Source: DATEPR01 sp036279295 (GTDB lineage Bacteria > Actinomycetota > Actinomycetes > Mycobacteriales > Pseudonocardiaceae). Taken from it: a stretch of 17,062 nt of DNA. The position numbers and the translations under genes were made by a program. The stretch is from the NCBI GenBank assembly GCA_036279295.1, contig DASUJK010000344.1, forward strand, positions 1 to 17,062, in the 5' to 3' direction. Positions 1 through 6,417 of this stretch are shown here, one piece after another. The notes under the pieces are model-generated. The model saw only the letters and a list, made by a program, of their open reading frames with translations. It was not told where the DNA came from and ran no database searches. How positions within the stretch are numbered: position 1 is the stretch's first letter; each line of letters begins with the position of its first letter.

Positions 1-1
1 G

Positions 2-283
2 ATCGGCCTGTTCATGCCGCTGGCGCTGATCGTGCTGGTCGCGATCATCTCGCCGGTGCCGGCCATCCAGGTCTACGCGGCCCCGGGCACGCTGGTGATT
101 TTGGTCATCATGATCCTGGAGGGCGTGCTGCTCGGCCGGACCGTGAACAAGCGCGTGCGGGAGAAGTTCCCGGACGCCCCGGACCGGCCGCTGTCGCTGG
201 GCTGGTACTCGTTCGTCCGGGCCAGCCAGGTGCGCAAGCTGCGAGTGCCCAAGCCGAAGGTGAAGCCCGGCGACACCGTATAA
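2..283 (+). CDS. DUF3043 membrane protein, C-terminal part
   Basis: The reading frame is already open at base 2, so the gene begins outside the window; an internal ATG at 14 is not taken as the true start. The visible 93 residues begin with two hydrophobic segments (LALIVLVAIISPVPAI, then GTLVILVIMILEGVLLG). A basic, proline-rich cytoplasmic tail follows, containing RVREKFPDAPDRPLSLGWYSFVRASQ and ending RVPKPKVKPGDTV. The tail matches what I recall of the actinobacterial DUF3043 family (M. tuberculosis Rv2206), which also lies next to cobT/cobS there. The molecular function of the family is not known. The gene ends with TAA, 43 bases before the aldo/keto reductase. The family call is fairly safe; nothing can be said about its N-terminus. 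Confidence 0.8.
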   Translation: MGLFMPLALIVLVAIISPVPAIQVYAAPGTLVILVIMILEGVLLGRTVNKRVREKFPDAPDRPLSLGWYSFVRASQVRKLRVPKPKVKPGDTV

Positions 284-289
284 GGCTGG

Positions 290-319
290 TTAGCAACGCG
301 AACGACCGGCGGTTACAGT
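290..319 (+). promoter_or_regulatory. Probable leaderless promoter of the aldo/keto reductase
   Basis: TTAGCA (290-295) and TACAGT (314-319) are separated by 18 bases. TACAGT fits the actinobacterial -10 pattern TANNNT and ends 7 bases before the ATG at 327. No Shine-Dalgarno sequence precedes that ATG. The expected transcription start is therefore at or next to the A of the start codon. This is inference from spacing only. Confidence 0.45.
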
Positions 320-326
320 CGCGCTC

Positions 327-1313
327 ATGGAGTTTCGTCGCCTTGGCCGCAGCGGCCTATCGGTCAGTGAGATCTCGTACGGCAACTGGATCACCCACGG
401 TTCCCAGGTCGAGGAAGATCAGGCGCAGGCATGCGTCGCAGCGGCGCTGGACGCCGGCATCACCACGTTCGACACCGCTGACGTGTATGCCGGTACCCGC
501 GCCGAGGCGGTCCTCGGGCGGGCGCTGAACGGCCAGCGCCGGGAGAGCCTGGAGATCTTCACCAAGGTCTACTGGCCGACCGGCACCGGGCCGAACGACC
601 GTGGCCTTGGCCGCAAGCACATCATCGAGTCGGCGCACAACTCGCTGCGCCGGTTGCAGACCGACTACGTCGACCTCTACCAGGCGCACCGGTTCGACCG
701 GACCACGCCGCTGGAGGAGACGTTCCTGGCGTTCGCCGACCTGGTCCGGGCCGGCAAGGTGCTCTACGTCGGTGTCTCCGAGTGGACGGCCGACGAGATC
801 ACCCGCGGTGCCGCGCTGGCCAAGGAGCTGCACGTGCCGCTGATCTCCAGCCAGCCGCAGTACTCGATGCTGTGGCGGGTGATCGAGTCCCAGGTGGTGC
901 CGGCCAGCGAGCGCGCCGGGATCAGCCAGATCGTGTGGTCGCCGATCGCGCAGGGCGTGCTGACCGGCAAGTACAAGCCGGGCGCCGAGCTGCCCGCCGG
1001 GTCCCGCGCCACCGACGAGAAGGGCGGCGCCAACTTCATCTCGCGCTTCCTGCGGGACGACGTGCTGACCAGGGTGGCCGCACTCCAGCCGATCGCCGAC
1101 GACCTGGGCCTGTCCATGGCTCAGCTGGCCGTGGCGTGGGTGCTGCAGAACCCGAACGTGGCATCGGCCATCGTCGGCGCGTCCCGGCCGGAGCAGGTCG
1201 CCGAGAACGTCAAGGCGGCCGGCGTGAAGCTGCCCGAGGACGTCATGACCAAGATCGACGACGTGCTCGGTGACGTCGTGGAGACCGACCCCCGGAAGAC
1301 GCAGAGTCCCTAG
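327..1313 (+). CDS. Aldo/keto reductase, voltage-channel beta-subunit-like type
   Basis: This 328-residue protein is a full-length NADPH-dependent aldo/keto reductase with a TIM-barrel fold, predicted cytosolic. It starts MEFRRLGRSGLSVSEISYGNW, the usual family opening. The catalytic tetrad is readable: Asp49 and Tyr54 in FDTADVYAG, Lys80 in FTKVYW and His121 in YQAHRFD. The segment GKVLYVGVSEW (143-153) and SQPQYSMLWR (175-184) are typical strands of the barrel. The cofactor-binding end IVGASRPEQVAENVKA lies near 290. The sequence resembles the bacterial relatives of potassium-channel beta subunits (YghZ/YajO-like) more than the aldose reductases. The physiological substrate cannot be inferred; these enzymes usually reduce aldehydes or ketones. 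The gene appears monocistronic: a leaderless-type promoter precedes it and the next gene is convergent. The ATG at 327 is the only start that keeps the complete N-terminus. Confidence 0.92.
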   Translation: MEFRRLGRSGLSVSEISYGNWITHGSQVEEDQAQACVAAALDAGITTFDTADVYAGTRAEAVLGRALNGQRRESLEIFTKVYWPTGTGPNDRGLGRKHIIESAHNSLRRLQTDYVDLYQAHRFDRTTPLEETFLAFADLVRAGKVLYVGVSEWTADEITRGAALAKELHVPLISSQPQYSMLWRVIESQVVPASERAGISQIVWSPIAQGVLTGKYKPGAELPAGSRATDEKGGANFISRFLRDDVLTRVAALQPIADDLGLSMAQLAVAWVLQNPNVASAIVGASRPEQVAENVKAAGVKLPEDVMTKIDDVLGDVVETDPRKTQSP

Positions 1314-1352
1314 CTTGTCGCCCGCACCCGGTCGCTTCGCTCCTGGGCCTCC

Positions 1353-1367
1353 CGCGCCGCTGGCGCG
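1353..1367. terminator. Small GC hairpin between convergent genes
   Basis: CGCGCC and GGCGCG form a perfect 6-bp stem around the loop GCT, in the 63-base gap between the convergent aldo/keto reductase and the 66-residue gene. There is no T-tract. In a high-GC actinobacterium a U-less hairpin may still terminate transcription, but the stem is short and could be chance. Confidence 0.3.
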
Positions 1368-1376
1368 CCAGATCCC

Positions 1377-1577
1377 TCAGCCGGCCGGGTGCAGGCTCAT
1401 CGGGCCGTAGACCTCGGCCTCGCCGTGCAGCAGCGTCACCTGGTGCACGCCCTGCTCCAACAGGTCGCCCCACTGCTCGCCGAACCACTCCTCTGCCTCG
1501 GCCTGGTCGTCGAACCGCACGTCCGGCCCTGGCACGTCGGCGCCGGTCTCACCCTGGTACCGCCAGCGATAGTCCAT
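1377..1577 (-). CDS. Conserved acidic 66-residue protein
   Basis: This small protein starts MDYRWRYQGETGADV and ends with PMSLHPAG. It is acidic and rich in Trp and Glu/Asp, with the block FDDQAEAEEWFGEQWGDLLEQGV (22-44) likely to form a helix. The tail TLLHGEAEVYGPMSLHPAG looks like beta strand. There is no signal peptide or membrane segment, so it is probably cytosolic. I recall very similar short proteins in many actinomycetes, but I know of no assigned function. The protein has a folded-protein composition, unlike the antisense reading frames in this window, which are Arg/Pro/Ala-rich. The ATG at 1577 has no strong SD; a GAGG lies 12 bases upstream. The gene is divergent from cobU, with 57 bases between their starts, and convergent with the aldo/keto reductase. 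Confidence 0.7.
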   Translation of the reverse strand: MDYRWRYQGETGADVPGPDVRFDDQAEAEEWFGEQWGDLLEQGVHQVTLLHGEAEVYGPMSLHPAG

Positions 1578-1634
1578 CGCACCAGTGAACCTCGCCGGAC
1601 CCGATCACCGCTGTCCGATCACCCGGAGCTGTCT

Positions 1635-2216
1635 GTGACGCATCGCACTCTCGTGCTCGGCGGGACGCGGTCCGGCAAGTCCGCGTACGCCGAGGGCCTG
1701 CTGCCGGCCGACCAGCCGGTCACCTACGTGGCCACTGCCCGGAGTGACCCGGCCGACGACGAGTGGACGGCACGGATCGCCACCCACGTCGCACGGCGGC
1801 CGTCGACCTGGCACACCGTCGAACCTGCCGGTCCCGGTGCGCTGGCCGAACTGCTGACCGCCGCCCGGGCCGACGATCCGCCGCTGTTGGTGGACGACCT
1901 GGCCACGTGGCTGACCGGTGTGCTGGACGACGTGTTCGCGTGGGACGGCGACCCGGCGGCGCTCGCCGCGGCCAACCGACACGCGGCCGATCTGGTCGCC
2001 GCGACGGCGGTGTGCGCGGCCCGGCTGGTGCTGGTGTCGGCCGAGGTCGGACTCGGTGTGGTGCCGGAAACCCGATCTGGCAGGCTTTTCCGGGACGGCC
2101 TCGGCTCGCTGAACGCGGACCTGGCCGCCACCTGCGACAACGTGGTGCTGCTCGTCGCGGGACTCCCGATGCGACTGAAGACGTTCGACGAGCCACCTGG
2201 AGAGGTAGGCAGATGA
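1635..2216 (+). CDS. cobU: Adenosylcobinamide kinase / adenosylcobinamide-phosphate guanylyltransferase
   Basis: CobU phosphorylates adenosylcobinamide and then transfers GMP to it, giving adenosylcobinamide-GDP, the activated half of the cobalamin nucleotide loop. The 193-residue product has the P-loop GGTRSGKS near residue 9. RIATHVARRPSTW places His51 where CobU carries its guanylylated histidine. LLVDDLATWL is Walker-B-like, and EVGLGVVPE with GRLFRDGLGSLNADLA is the family C-terminal signature. The GTG at 1635 is chosen because GGAG (1625-1628) lies 6 bases upstream and the P-loop begins soon after. The frame is open further upstream, but that part is antisense to the 66-residue gene. 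Its TGA overlaps the cobT ATG as ATGA, indicating translational coupling. Length fits the family, about 180-190 residues. Confidence 0.93.
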   Translation: MTHRTLVLGGTRSGKSAYAEGLLPADQPVTYVATARSDPADDEWTARIATHVARRPSTWHTVEPAGPGALAELLTAARADDPPLLVDDLATWLTGVLDDVFAWDGDPAALAAANRHAADLVAATAVCAARLVLVSAEVGLGVVPETRSGRLFRDGLGSLNADLAATCDNVVLLVAGLPMRLKTFDEPPGEVGR

Positions 2217-3331
2217 CCACCAGCGAGGACGCCGGCGCGTTCCCCGACGTGCAGGTGCCGGACGAGCAGGTCCGCAGGCAGGCCGTGGTGCGGCAGGCGA
2301 CGCTGACCAAACCGGCCGGTTCACTTGGGCGCCTCGAAGAACTCGGTGTATGGATCGCGGCCTGCCAGGGTGTCTGCCCGCCTCGGCCGTTCTCCCGCCC
2401 GAGGGTGGTGGTCTTCGCTGGCGACCACGGTGTCGCGGCCAGCGGTGTGTCGGCGTACCCGAGTGAGGTCACCGGCCAGATGGTGACCAACTTCCTGACC
2501 GGCGGTGCCGCGGTGAACGTGCTGGCGGCCGCTGCCGGCGCCACCGTGCGCGTGGTCGACATGGCCGTACTGGGCGACACCCAGAACCATGTGGCCCAGT
2601 ACAAGGTGCGCAACGGCTCCGGCTCCATCGACCGGGAGGACGCGCTCACCCAGGACGAGACCGAGCAGGCCATCGCGGCCGGCATGCGGATCGCCGACGA
2701 GGAGATCGACCGGGGCGCGGACCTGCTGGTCGCCGGGGACATGGGGATCGGCAACACCACTCCGTCCGCGGTGCTGATCGCGGCGCTGACCGGTGCCGAG
2801 CCGGTCGCCGTGGTCGGCCGGGGCACCGGGATCGACGACGCGGCGTGGATGCGCAAGGCCGCCGCGATCCGGGACGCGCTGCGCAGGGCACGGAAGGTGA
2901 AGCGTGACCCGGTGGCGCTGCTGCGTACCGCCGGTGGCGCCGACCTGGCCGCCATGGCCGGTTTCCTGGCCCAGGCCGCGGTCCGCAAGACGCCGGTGGT
3001 GCTGGACGGCATGGTGGTCACCGCGGCGGCCGCGGTCGCCGACAAGCTGGCGCCCGGCGCGAAGCGCTGGTGGGTGGCCGGGCACCGGTCCGTCGAGCCT
3101 GCCCACACGCTGGTGCTGGACCACCTGGAGCTGGAGCCGCTGCTGGAGCTGGACATGCGGCTGGGCGAGGGTTCCGGTGCCGTGGTCGCGCTGCCGCTGG
3201 TGTTGATGGCGGCCAAGGTGCTCACCGAGATGGCCACGTTCGACGACGCCGGGGTGTCCGGGCCGAGCGACGACCAGAAGACCAGCGACGACAGCGGGCT
3301 CGCCGGAACGTCCGGGGTGGCTGCCGGTTAG
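2213..3331 (+). CDS. cobT: Nicotinate-nucleotide:dimethylbenzimidazole phosphoribosyltransferase
   Basis: CobT moves the phosphoribosyl group of nicotinate mononucleotide to 5,6-dimethylbenzimidazole, producing alpha-ribazole phosphate, the lower-ligand half of cobalamin. The 372-residue protein carries the full set of family blocks. They are TKPAGSLGRLEELGVW near 31, VVFAGDHGVAASGVSAYP near 65, GDMGIGNTTPSAVL near 178, GRGTGIDD near 203, GGADLAAMAGF, VLDGMVVTAAA and LELDMRLGEGSGA. Glu319 in the last block corresponds to the catalytic Glu317 of the Salmonella enzyme. The ATG at 2213 overlaps the cobU stop and has GGAGAGG (2199-2205) 7 bases upstream. The final ~25 residues (VSGPSDDQKTSDDSGLAGTS) form a polar, probably disordered tail. 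This tail overlaps the apparent upstream extension of cobS. The enzyme is cytosolic. Confidence 0.95.
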   Translation: MTTSEDAGAFPDVQVPDEQVRRQAVVRQATLTKPAGSLGRLEELGVWIAACQGVCPPRPFSRPRVVVFAGDHGVAASGVSAYPSEVTGQMVTNFLTGGAAVNVLAAAAGATVRVVDMAVLGDTQNHVAQYKVRNGSGSIDREDALTQDETEQAIAAGMRIADEEIDRGADLLVAGDMGIGNTTPSAVLIAALTGAEPVAVVGRGTGIDDAAWMRKAAAIRDALRRARKVKRDPVALLRTAGGADLAAMAGFLAQAAVRKTPVVLDGMVVTAAAAVADKLAPGAKRWWVAGHRSVEPAHTLVLDHLELEPLLELDMRLGEGSGAVVALPLVLMAAKVLTEMATFDDAGVSGPSDDQKTSDDSGLAGTSGVAAG

Positions 3332-3383
3332 GCCGCTGTTCGCCGGGCCGCGTCTCGCGCTGTCCTGGCTGACCGTTCTGCCG

Positions 3384-4085
3384 GTGCCGGCGCCGGCTGT
3401 GGACCGGCGGACGGCCGGTGCCGCGATCACGGCCGGTCCGCTCGTCGGTGTGCTGCTCGGTGGGATGGCCACCGGTGTGCTGGCCGGGTTGACGGCGCTG
3501 CACTGCCCGCCGCTGCTGGCCGGGCTGCTCGCGGTCGGCCTGCTCGCGCTGGTCACCCGCGGTATGCACATCGACGGCCTGGCGGACACGGCCGACGGCC
3601 TGGGCTGCTACGGGCCACCCGAGCGCGCGCTTGCCGTGATGAGGGACGGCGGTGCCGGCCCGTTCGGTGTGGTGGCGCTGATCGTGGTGCTCGGCGTCGA
3701 CACCGTCGGCTTCGCGACCGCGGCCGCCGATCACCGCTGGTGGGTGGCCCCGCTCGCGCTGACCGTGAGCCGGGCCGCGTTCCCGCTGTGCTGTCGGCGT
3801 GGCGTGCCAGCGGCGCGGCCGGACGGCCTCGGCGCGCTGGTCGCCGGCACCCAACCGGTCGTCGTGCCGGTGGTGTGGTGGGTGCTGCCGCTGGTGGCGA
3901 GTGTGTTCGTGGTGCCGGGCCGGTGGTGGCAGGCCTCGGCCGCCGTACTGCTGGCCGGTGTGGTCGTACTCGGCTTGAGCCGGCACACCGGCCGCCGGTT
4001 CGGCGGCATCACCGGCGACGTGCTCGGCGCGGCAGCCGAACTGGCTGCCGCCGCCGTCCTCGTCGTCTGTGCCTTCGGATCCTGA
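3384..4085 (+). CDS. cobS: Adenosylcobinamide-GDP ribazoletransferase (cobalamin synthase)
   Basis: CobS is the membrane enzyme that joins adenosylcobinamide-GDP with alpha-ribazole (phosphate), so it acts after CobU and CobT. The 233 residues from GTG 3384 include the motif MHIDGLADTADGLG, with Asp64, Asp68 and Asp71 matching the metal-binding aspartates of the family. RALAVMRDGGAGPFGVVAL follows, with several hydrophobic segments such as PLLAGLLAVGLLALVT, WWVLPLVASVFVVPG and AAAVLVVCAFG. The start is doubtful. The conserved family opening LSWLTVLPVP is encoded in frame just upstream (3360-3389), but no ATG, GTG or TTG exists in that frame between the stop at 3204 and 3384. CTG codons at 3321, 3336 and 3360 are the available alternatives. 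The true protein is probably 8 to 21 residues longer. The gene ends directly against ilvE, which is on the other strand. Confidence 0.9.
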   Translation: MPAPAVDRRTAGAAITAGPLVGVLLGGMATGVLAGLTALHCPPLLAGLLAVGLLALVTRGMHIDGLADTADGLGCYGPPERALAVMRDGGAGPFGVVALIVVLGVDTVGFATAAADHRWWVAPLALTVSRAAFPLCCRRGVPAARPDGLGALVAGTQPVVVPVVWWVLPLVASVFVVPGRWWQASAAVLLAGVVVLGLSRHTGRRFGGITGDVLGAAAELAAAAVLVVCAFGS

Positions 4086-5192
4086 TCAGTTCAGCCGGAT
4101 CATCCAGCCACTCGCGTCGGGTGCCGTGCCGTGCTGCACCGCAGTCAGCCGTTCGCGCAACCGCAACGTCACCGGGCCGGGTTCGCCACCGGAGACGGTG
4201 AACTCGCCTTCCCGCGACTTGGCACTGCCCACCGGCGTGATCACGGCGGCGGTACCGCACGCGAACACCTCGGTCAGCTCACCGGTCGCCGCCTTCTTCT
4301 CCCATTCCTCCACCGAGATCCGCCGCTCCTCGACGGTCAGGCCGAGTTCGCCCGCCAGGTCGATCAGCGACGCCCTCGTCACGCCGGGCAGCAGCGTGCC
4401 GGACGCCAGTTCGGGGGTGACCAGCCGGGCGTCGGCGCCGGAGCCGAGCACGAAGAACAGGTTCATGCCGCCCATTTCCTCGACCCACCTGCGCTCGATG
4501 GCGTCCAGCCAGACGACCTGGTCGCACCCCTGCGCCACGGCCTCGGCCTGGGCCACGAAGGCGGCCGCGTAGTTGCCGCCGCACTTGGCGAAACCGGTGC
4601 CGCCGGGGGCCGCCCGCACGTACTCGTCACACAGCCACACCTTGACCGGGCGGATGCCACCGGCGAAGTACGGGCCGGCAGGCGAAGCGATGACGATGAA
4701 CGTGTAGGTGGGCGACGGCGCGTTCACACCGAGCCCGACGCCGGTGGCGATCATGAACGGCCGCAGGTACAGCGACTCGTCCGGTTGGGACGGCACCCAC
4801 CGCTCGTCGAGCGCGATCAGCTCACGCAGCGACGCGATGAACAGTTCGTCCGGCAGTTCCGGCATGGCCAGCCGGGCGGCCGAGTTCCGGAATCTGGCCG
4901 CGTTGACGTCCGGCCGGAACGACGCGACCGAGCCGTCGGCCTGTCGGTACGCCTTGAGGCCCTCGAAGATCTCCTGGGCGTAGTGGAAGACCGACGTCGC
5001 CGGGTCGAACTGGAGCGGTCGGTAGGGACCGACCGTCGCGTTGTGCCAACCCTGCTCCGAGTTCCAGTCAATGGTCACCATGTGGTCGGTGAAGTACTTG
5101 CCGAAACCCGGCGCGGCCAATACCTCCGCAACCCGCTCCGGGGTCGCCGGGGTCGGGTTCGGAGTCCTGGTGAAAGGCAGCGCTTGTGTCAT
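4086..5192 (-). CDS. ilvE: Branched-chain amino-acid aminotransferase
   Basis: IlvE is a PLP enzyme of fold type IV that interconverts leucine, isoleucine and valine with their 2-oxo acids, using glutamate/2-oxoglutarate. The 368-residue protein is full length. Lys203 in GTGFAKCGGNYAA is the Schiff-base lysine, aligning with Lys204 of the M. tuberculosis enzyme. Other family blocks are HYAQEIFEGLKAYR (70-83), RPFMIATGVGLGV near 144, DQVVWLDAIERRWVEEMGGMNLFFV near 224 and the C-terminal EVFACGTAAVITPV. It starts at an ATG with no clear SD. TACGGT sits 6 bases upstream, suggesting a leaderless transcript as an alternative to readthrough from gcvT, 90 bases upstream. Its TGA abuts the cobS TGA on the opposite strand. 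The enzyme is cytosolic. Confidence 0.96.
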   Translation of the reverse strand: MTQALPFTRTPNPTPATPERVAEVLAAPGFGKYFTDHMVTIDWNSEQGWHNATVGPYRPLQFDPATSVFHYAQEIFEGLKAYRQADGSVASFRPDVNAARFRNSAARLAMPELPDELFIASLRELIALDERWVPSQPDESLYLRPFMIATGVGLGVNAPSPTYTFIVIASPAGPYFAGGIRPVKVWLCDEYVRAAPGGTGFAKCGGNYAAAFVAQAEAVAQGCDQVVWLDAIERRWVEEMGGMNLFFVLGSGADARLVTPELASGTLLPGVTRASLIDLAGELGLTVEERRISVEEWEKKAATGELTEVFACGTAAVITPVGSAKSREGEFTVSGGEPGPVTLRLRERLTAVQHGTAPDASGWMIRLN

Positions 5193-5198
5193 ATTGGC

Positions 5199-5204
5199 AC
5201 CGTA
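5199..5204 (-). promoter_or_regulatory. Candidate -10 element for leaderless ilvE mRNA
   Basis: On the minus strand TACGGT (TANNNT type) lies 6 bases before the ilvE ATG, and no SD stands at the usual distance. The -35 region is poor. This suggests that ilvE can be transcribed separately from gcvT; it is inferred from spacing only. Confidence 0.35.
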
Positions 5205-5243
5205 ACCCCTGCCACCAGGCTGGGGAAATCATCATCCTGAGCA

Positions 5244-5255
5244 TTGGACGTCCAA
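5244..5255. promoter_or_regulatory. Perfect 12-bp palindrome upstream of ilvE
   Basis: TTGGACGTCCAA reads identically on both strands and lies 52 bases upstream of the ilvE ATG in the 90-base gcvT-ilvE gap. On the minus strand its first half (TTGGAC) also resembles a -35 hexamer. It has the form of an operator for a dimeric regulator, but I cannot match it to a named regulator. Confidence 0.4.
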
Positions 5256-5282
5256 CTATCCTCCGGTTGAACGATCACCCGC

Positions 5283-6404
5283 TCAGCGCGTGTGCGGCTC
5301 CACGAACGGGGGCTTCACGACCCGGCAGCCCAGCTCCCTGCCGCGCACGTCCACGGTCACCTCGTCGCCGAGGTCGACACCCGCGTCGGTGTCCAGCAGA
5401 GCCAGCGCGATGCCGGTCTTCAACGTCGGCGAGAACGTGCCCGACGTGGTCACGCCGACCCGCCTGCCGTCGGTGGCCAGCACCGGCATGCCCTCCCTGG
5501 GCACACCACGGCCCTGCGCGAGCAGGCCACGCAGCCGACGGGCCGGCCCGTCGGCCCGTTCGGCGGCCAGCGATGCCTTGCCCCAGAACGTGTCCTTCCG
5601 CCACCCGACGGCGAAGCCGATGCCGGCCTGCACCGGGGTGATGTCCAGGGACAGCTCGTGGCCGTGCAGCGGGTAGCCCATCTCGGTACGCAGGGTGTCG
5701 CGGGCGCCCAGGCCTGCCGCCCGGCCGCCGAGCGGTGCCGCCGCGGTGAGCAGCACGTCCCACAACACCGGCGCGTCCGCCCAGCGCGGCAGCAGCTCGT
5801 AGCCGTGCTCACCGGTGTAACCCGTACGGCACACCCGAACCGGCAGGCCCTGCCATTCGGTGTCGACAAAGGACAGGTAGTCCATGTCGGACGGCAGGCC
5901 GACGGCATCCAGTACTTCGGTGGACCTCGGCCCCTGCACGGCCAGCACCGCGAAACCGGTGTGCTGGTCGGTCACCGTGATCCCGGCCGGTGCCTGCGCC
6001 GCCAGCCGCGCCGCGACCTCGGCGTTGTTCGCCGCGTTGGGCACCAGGAACACGTCGTCCTGGCTGACGAAGTAGGCCAGCAGGTCGTCGACGACACCGC
6101 CGGTCTCGGTGCAGCACAACGTGTACTGCGCCTGGCCCTGTTTGATCCGGCCGAGGTCGTTGGACAGGCAGGCGTTCACGAACTCGGCGGCACCCGGCCC
6201 GGTGACGGCCGTCTTGCCCAGGTGCGACACGTCGAACACGGCGACCGAGGTGCGGGCCGCCGTGTGCTCGGCGACCACGCCGCCGTCGGCGTAGTTGAGG
6301 GGCATGTCCCAGCCGCTGAACGGGCCGAACTTGGCGCCCAACGCCGTGTGGACCTCGTGCAGTGGGCCGTGCTTGGGTGCGCTCGTGGCGTCCGGTGCGG
6401 TCAC
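5283..6404 (-). CDS. gcvT: Aminomethyltransferase, glycine cleavage system T protein
   Basis: GcvT takes the aminomethyl group from the lipoyl arm of the H protein and passes the one-carbon unit to tetrahydrofolate, releasing ammonia. From GTG 6404 the protein has 373 residues, the normal size. Recognisable blocks are GPFSGWDMPLNYADG near 27, SVAVFDVSHLGKTAVTGPGA near 53, GGVVDDLLAYFV near 102 (Asp106/Asp107, the catalytic aspartate region), GYTGEHGYELL and GARDTLRTEMGYPLHGHEL. The C-terminus GCRVVKPPFVEPHTR is typical. A GTG at 6413 would add three residues. I prefer 6404 because TAGCGT (6412-6417) lies 7 bases in front of it, as in leaderless genes. The permease stop at 6415 is only 10 bases upstream and ilvE follows in the same direction. 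The H and P proteins are not nearby, so the complex is assembled from genes elsewhere. Confidence 0.94.
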   Translation of the reverse strand: MTAPDATSAPKHGPLHEVHTALGAKFGPFSGWDMPLNYADGGVVAEHTAARTSVAVFDVSHLGKTAVTGPGAAEFVNACLSNDLGRIKQGQAQYTLCCTETGGVVDDLLAYFVSQDDVFLVPNAANNAEVAARLAAQAPAGITVTDQHTGFAVLAVQGPRSTEVLDAVGLPSDMDYLSFVDTEWQGLPVRVCRTGYTGEHGYELLPRWADAPVLWDVLLTAAAPLGGRAAGLGARDTLRTEMGYPLHGHELSLDITPVQAGIGFAVGWRKDTFWGKASLAAERADGPARRLRGLLAQGRGVPREGMPVLATDGRRVGVTTSGTFSPTLKTGIALALLDTDAGVDLGDEVTVDVRGRELGCRVVKPPFVEPHTR

Positions 6405-6411
6405 GGGCCTC

Positions 6412-6417
6412 ACGCTA
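6412..6417 (-). promoter_or_regulatory. Candidate -10 element for gcvT
   Basis: TAGCGT on the minus strand, of TANNNT form, ends 7 bases before the GTG at 6404 and overlaps the permease stop codon. No good -35 hexamer is visible. The alternative is plain readthrough from the permease gene. Confidence 0.3.

Noticed and set aside
1731..1737. GCCACTG, resembling the old B12-element core
   Set aside because: It lies inside the cobU coding region, encoding part of VATARSD, and has none of the surrounding riboswitch pairing elements.
1720..3589. Long minus-strand frames (505 and 422 codons) opposite cobU, cobT and cobS
   Set aside because: Ser/Ala/Arg/Pro-rich shadow translations without family motifs; the plus-strand genes carry full catalytic signatures.
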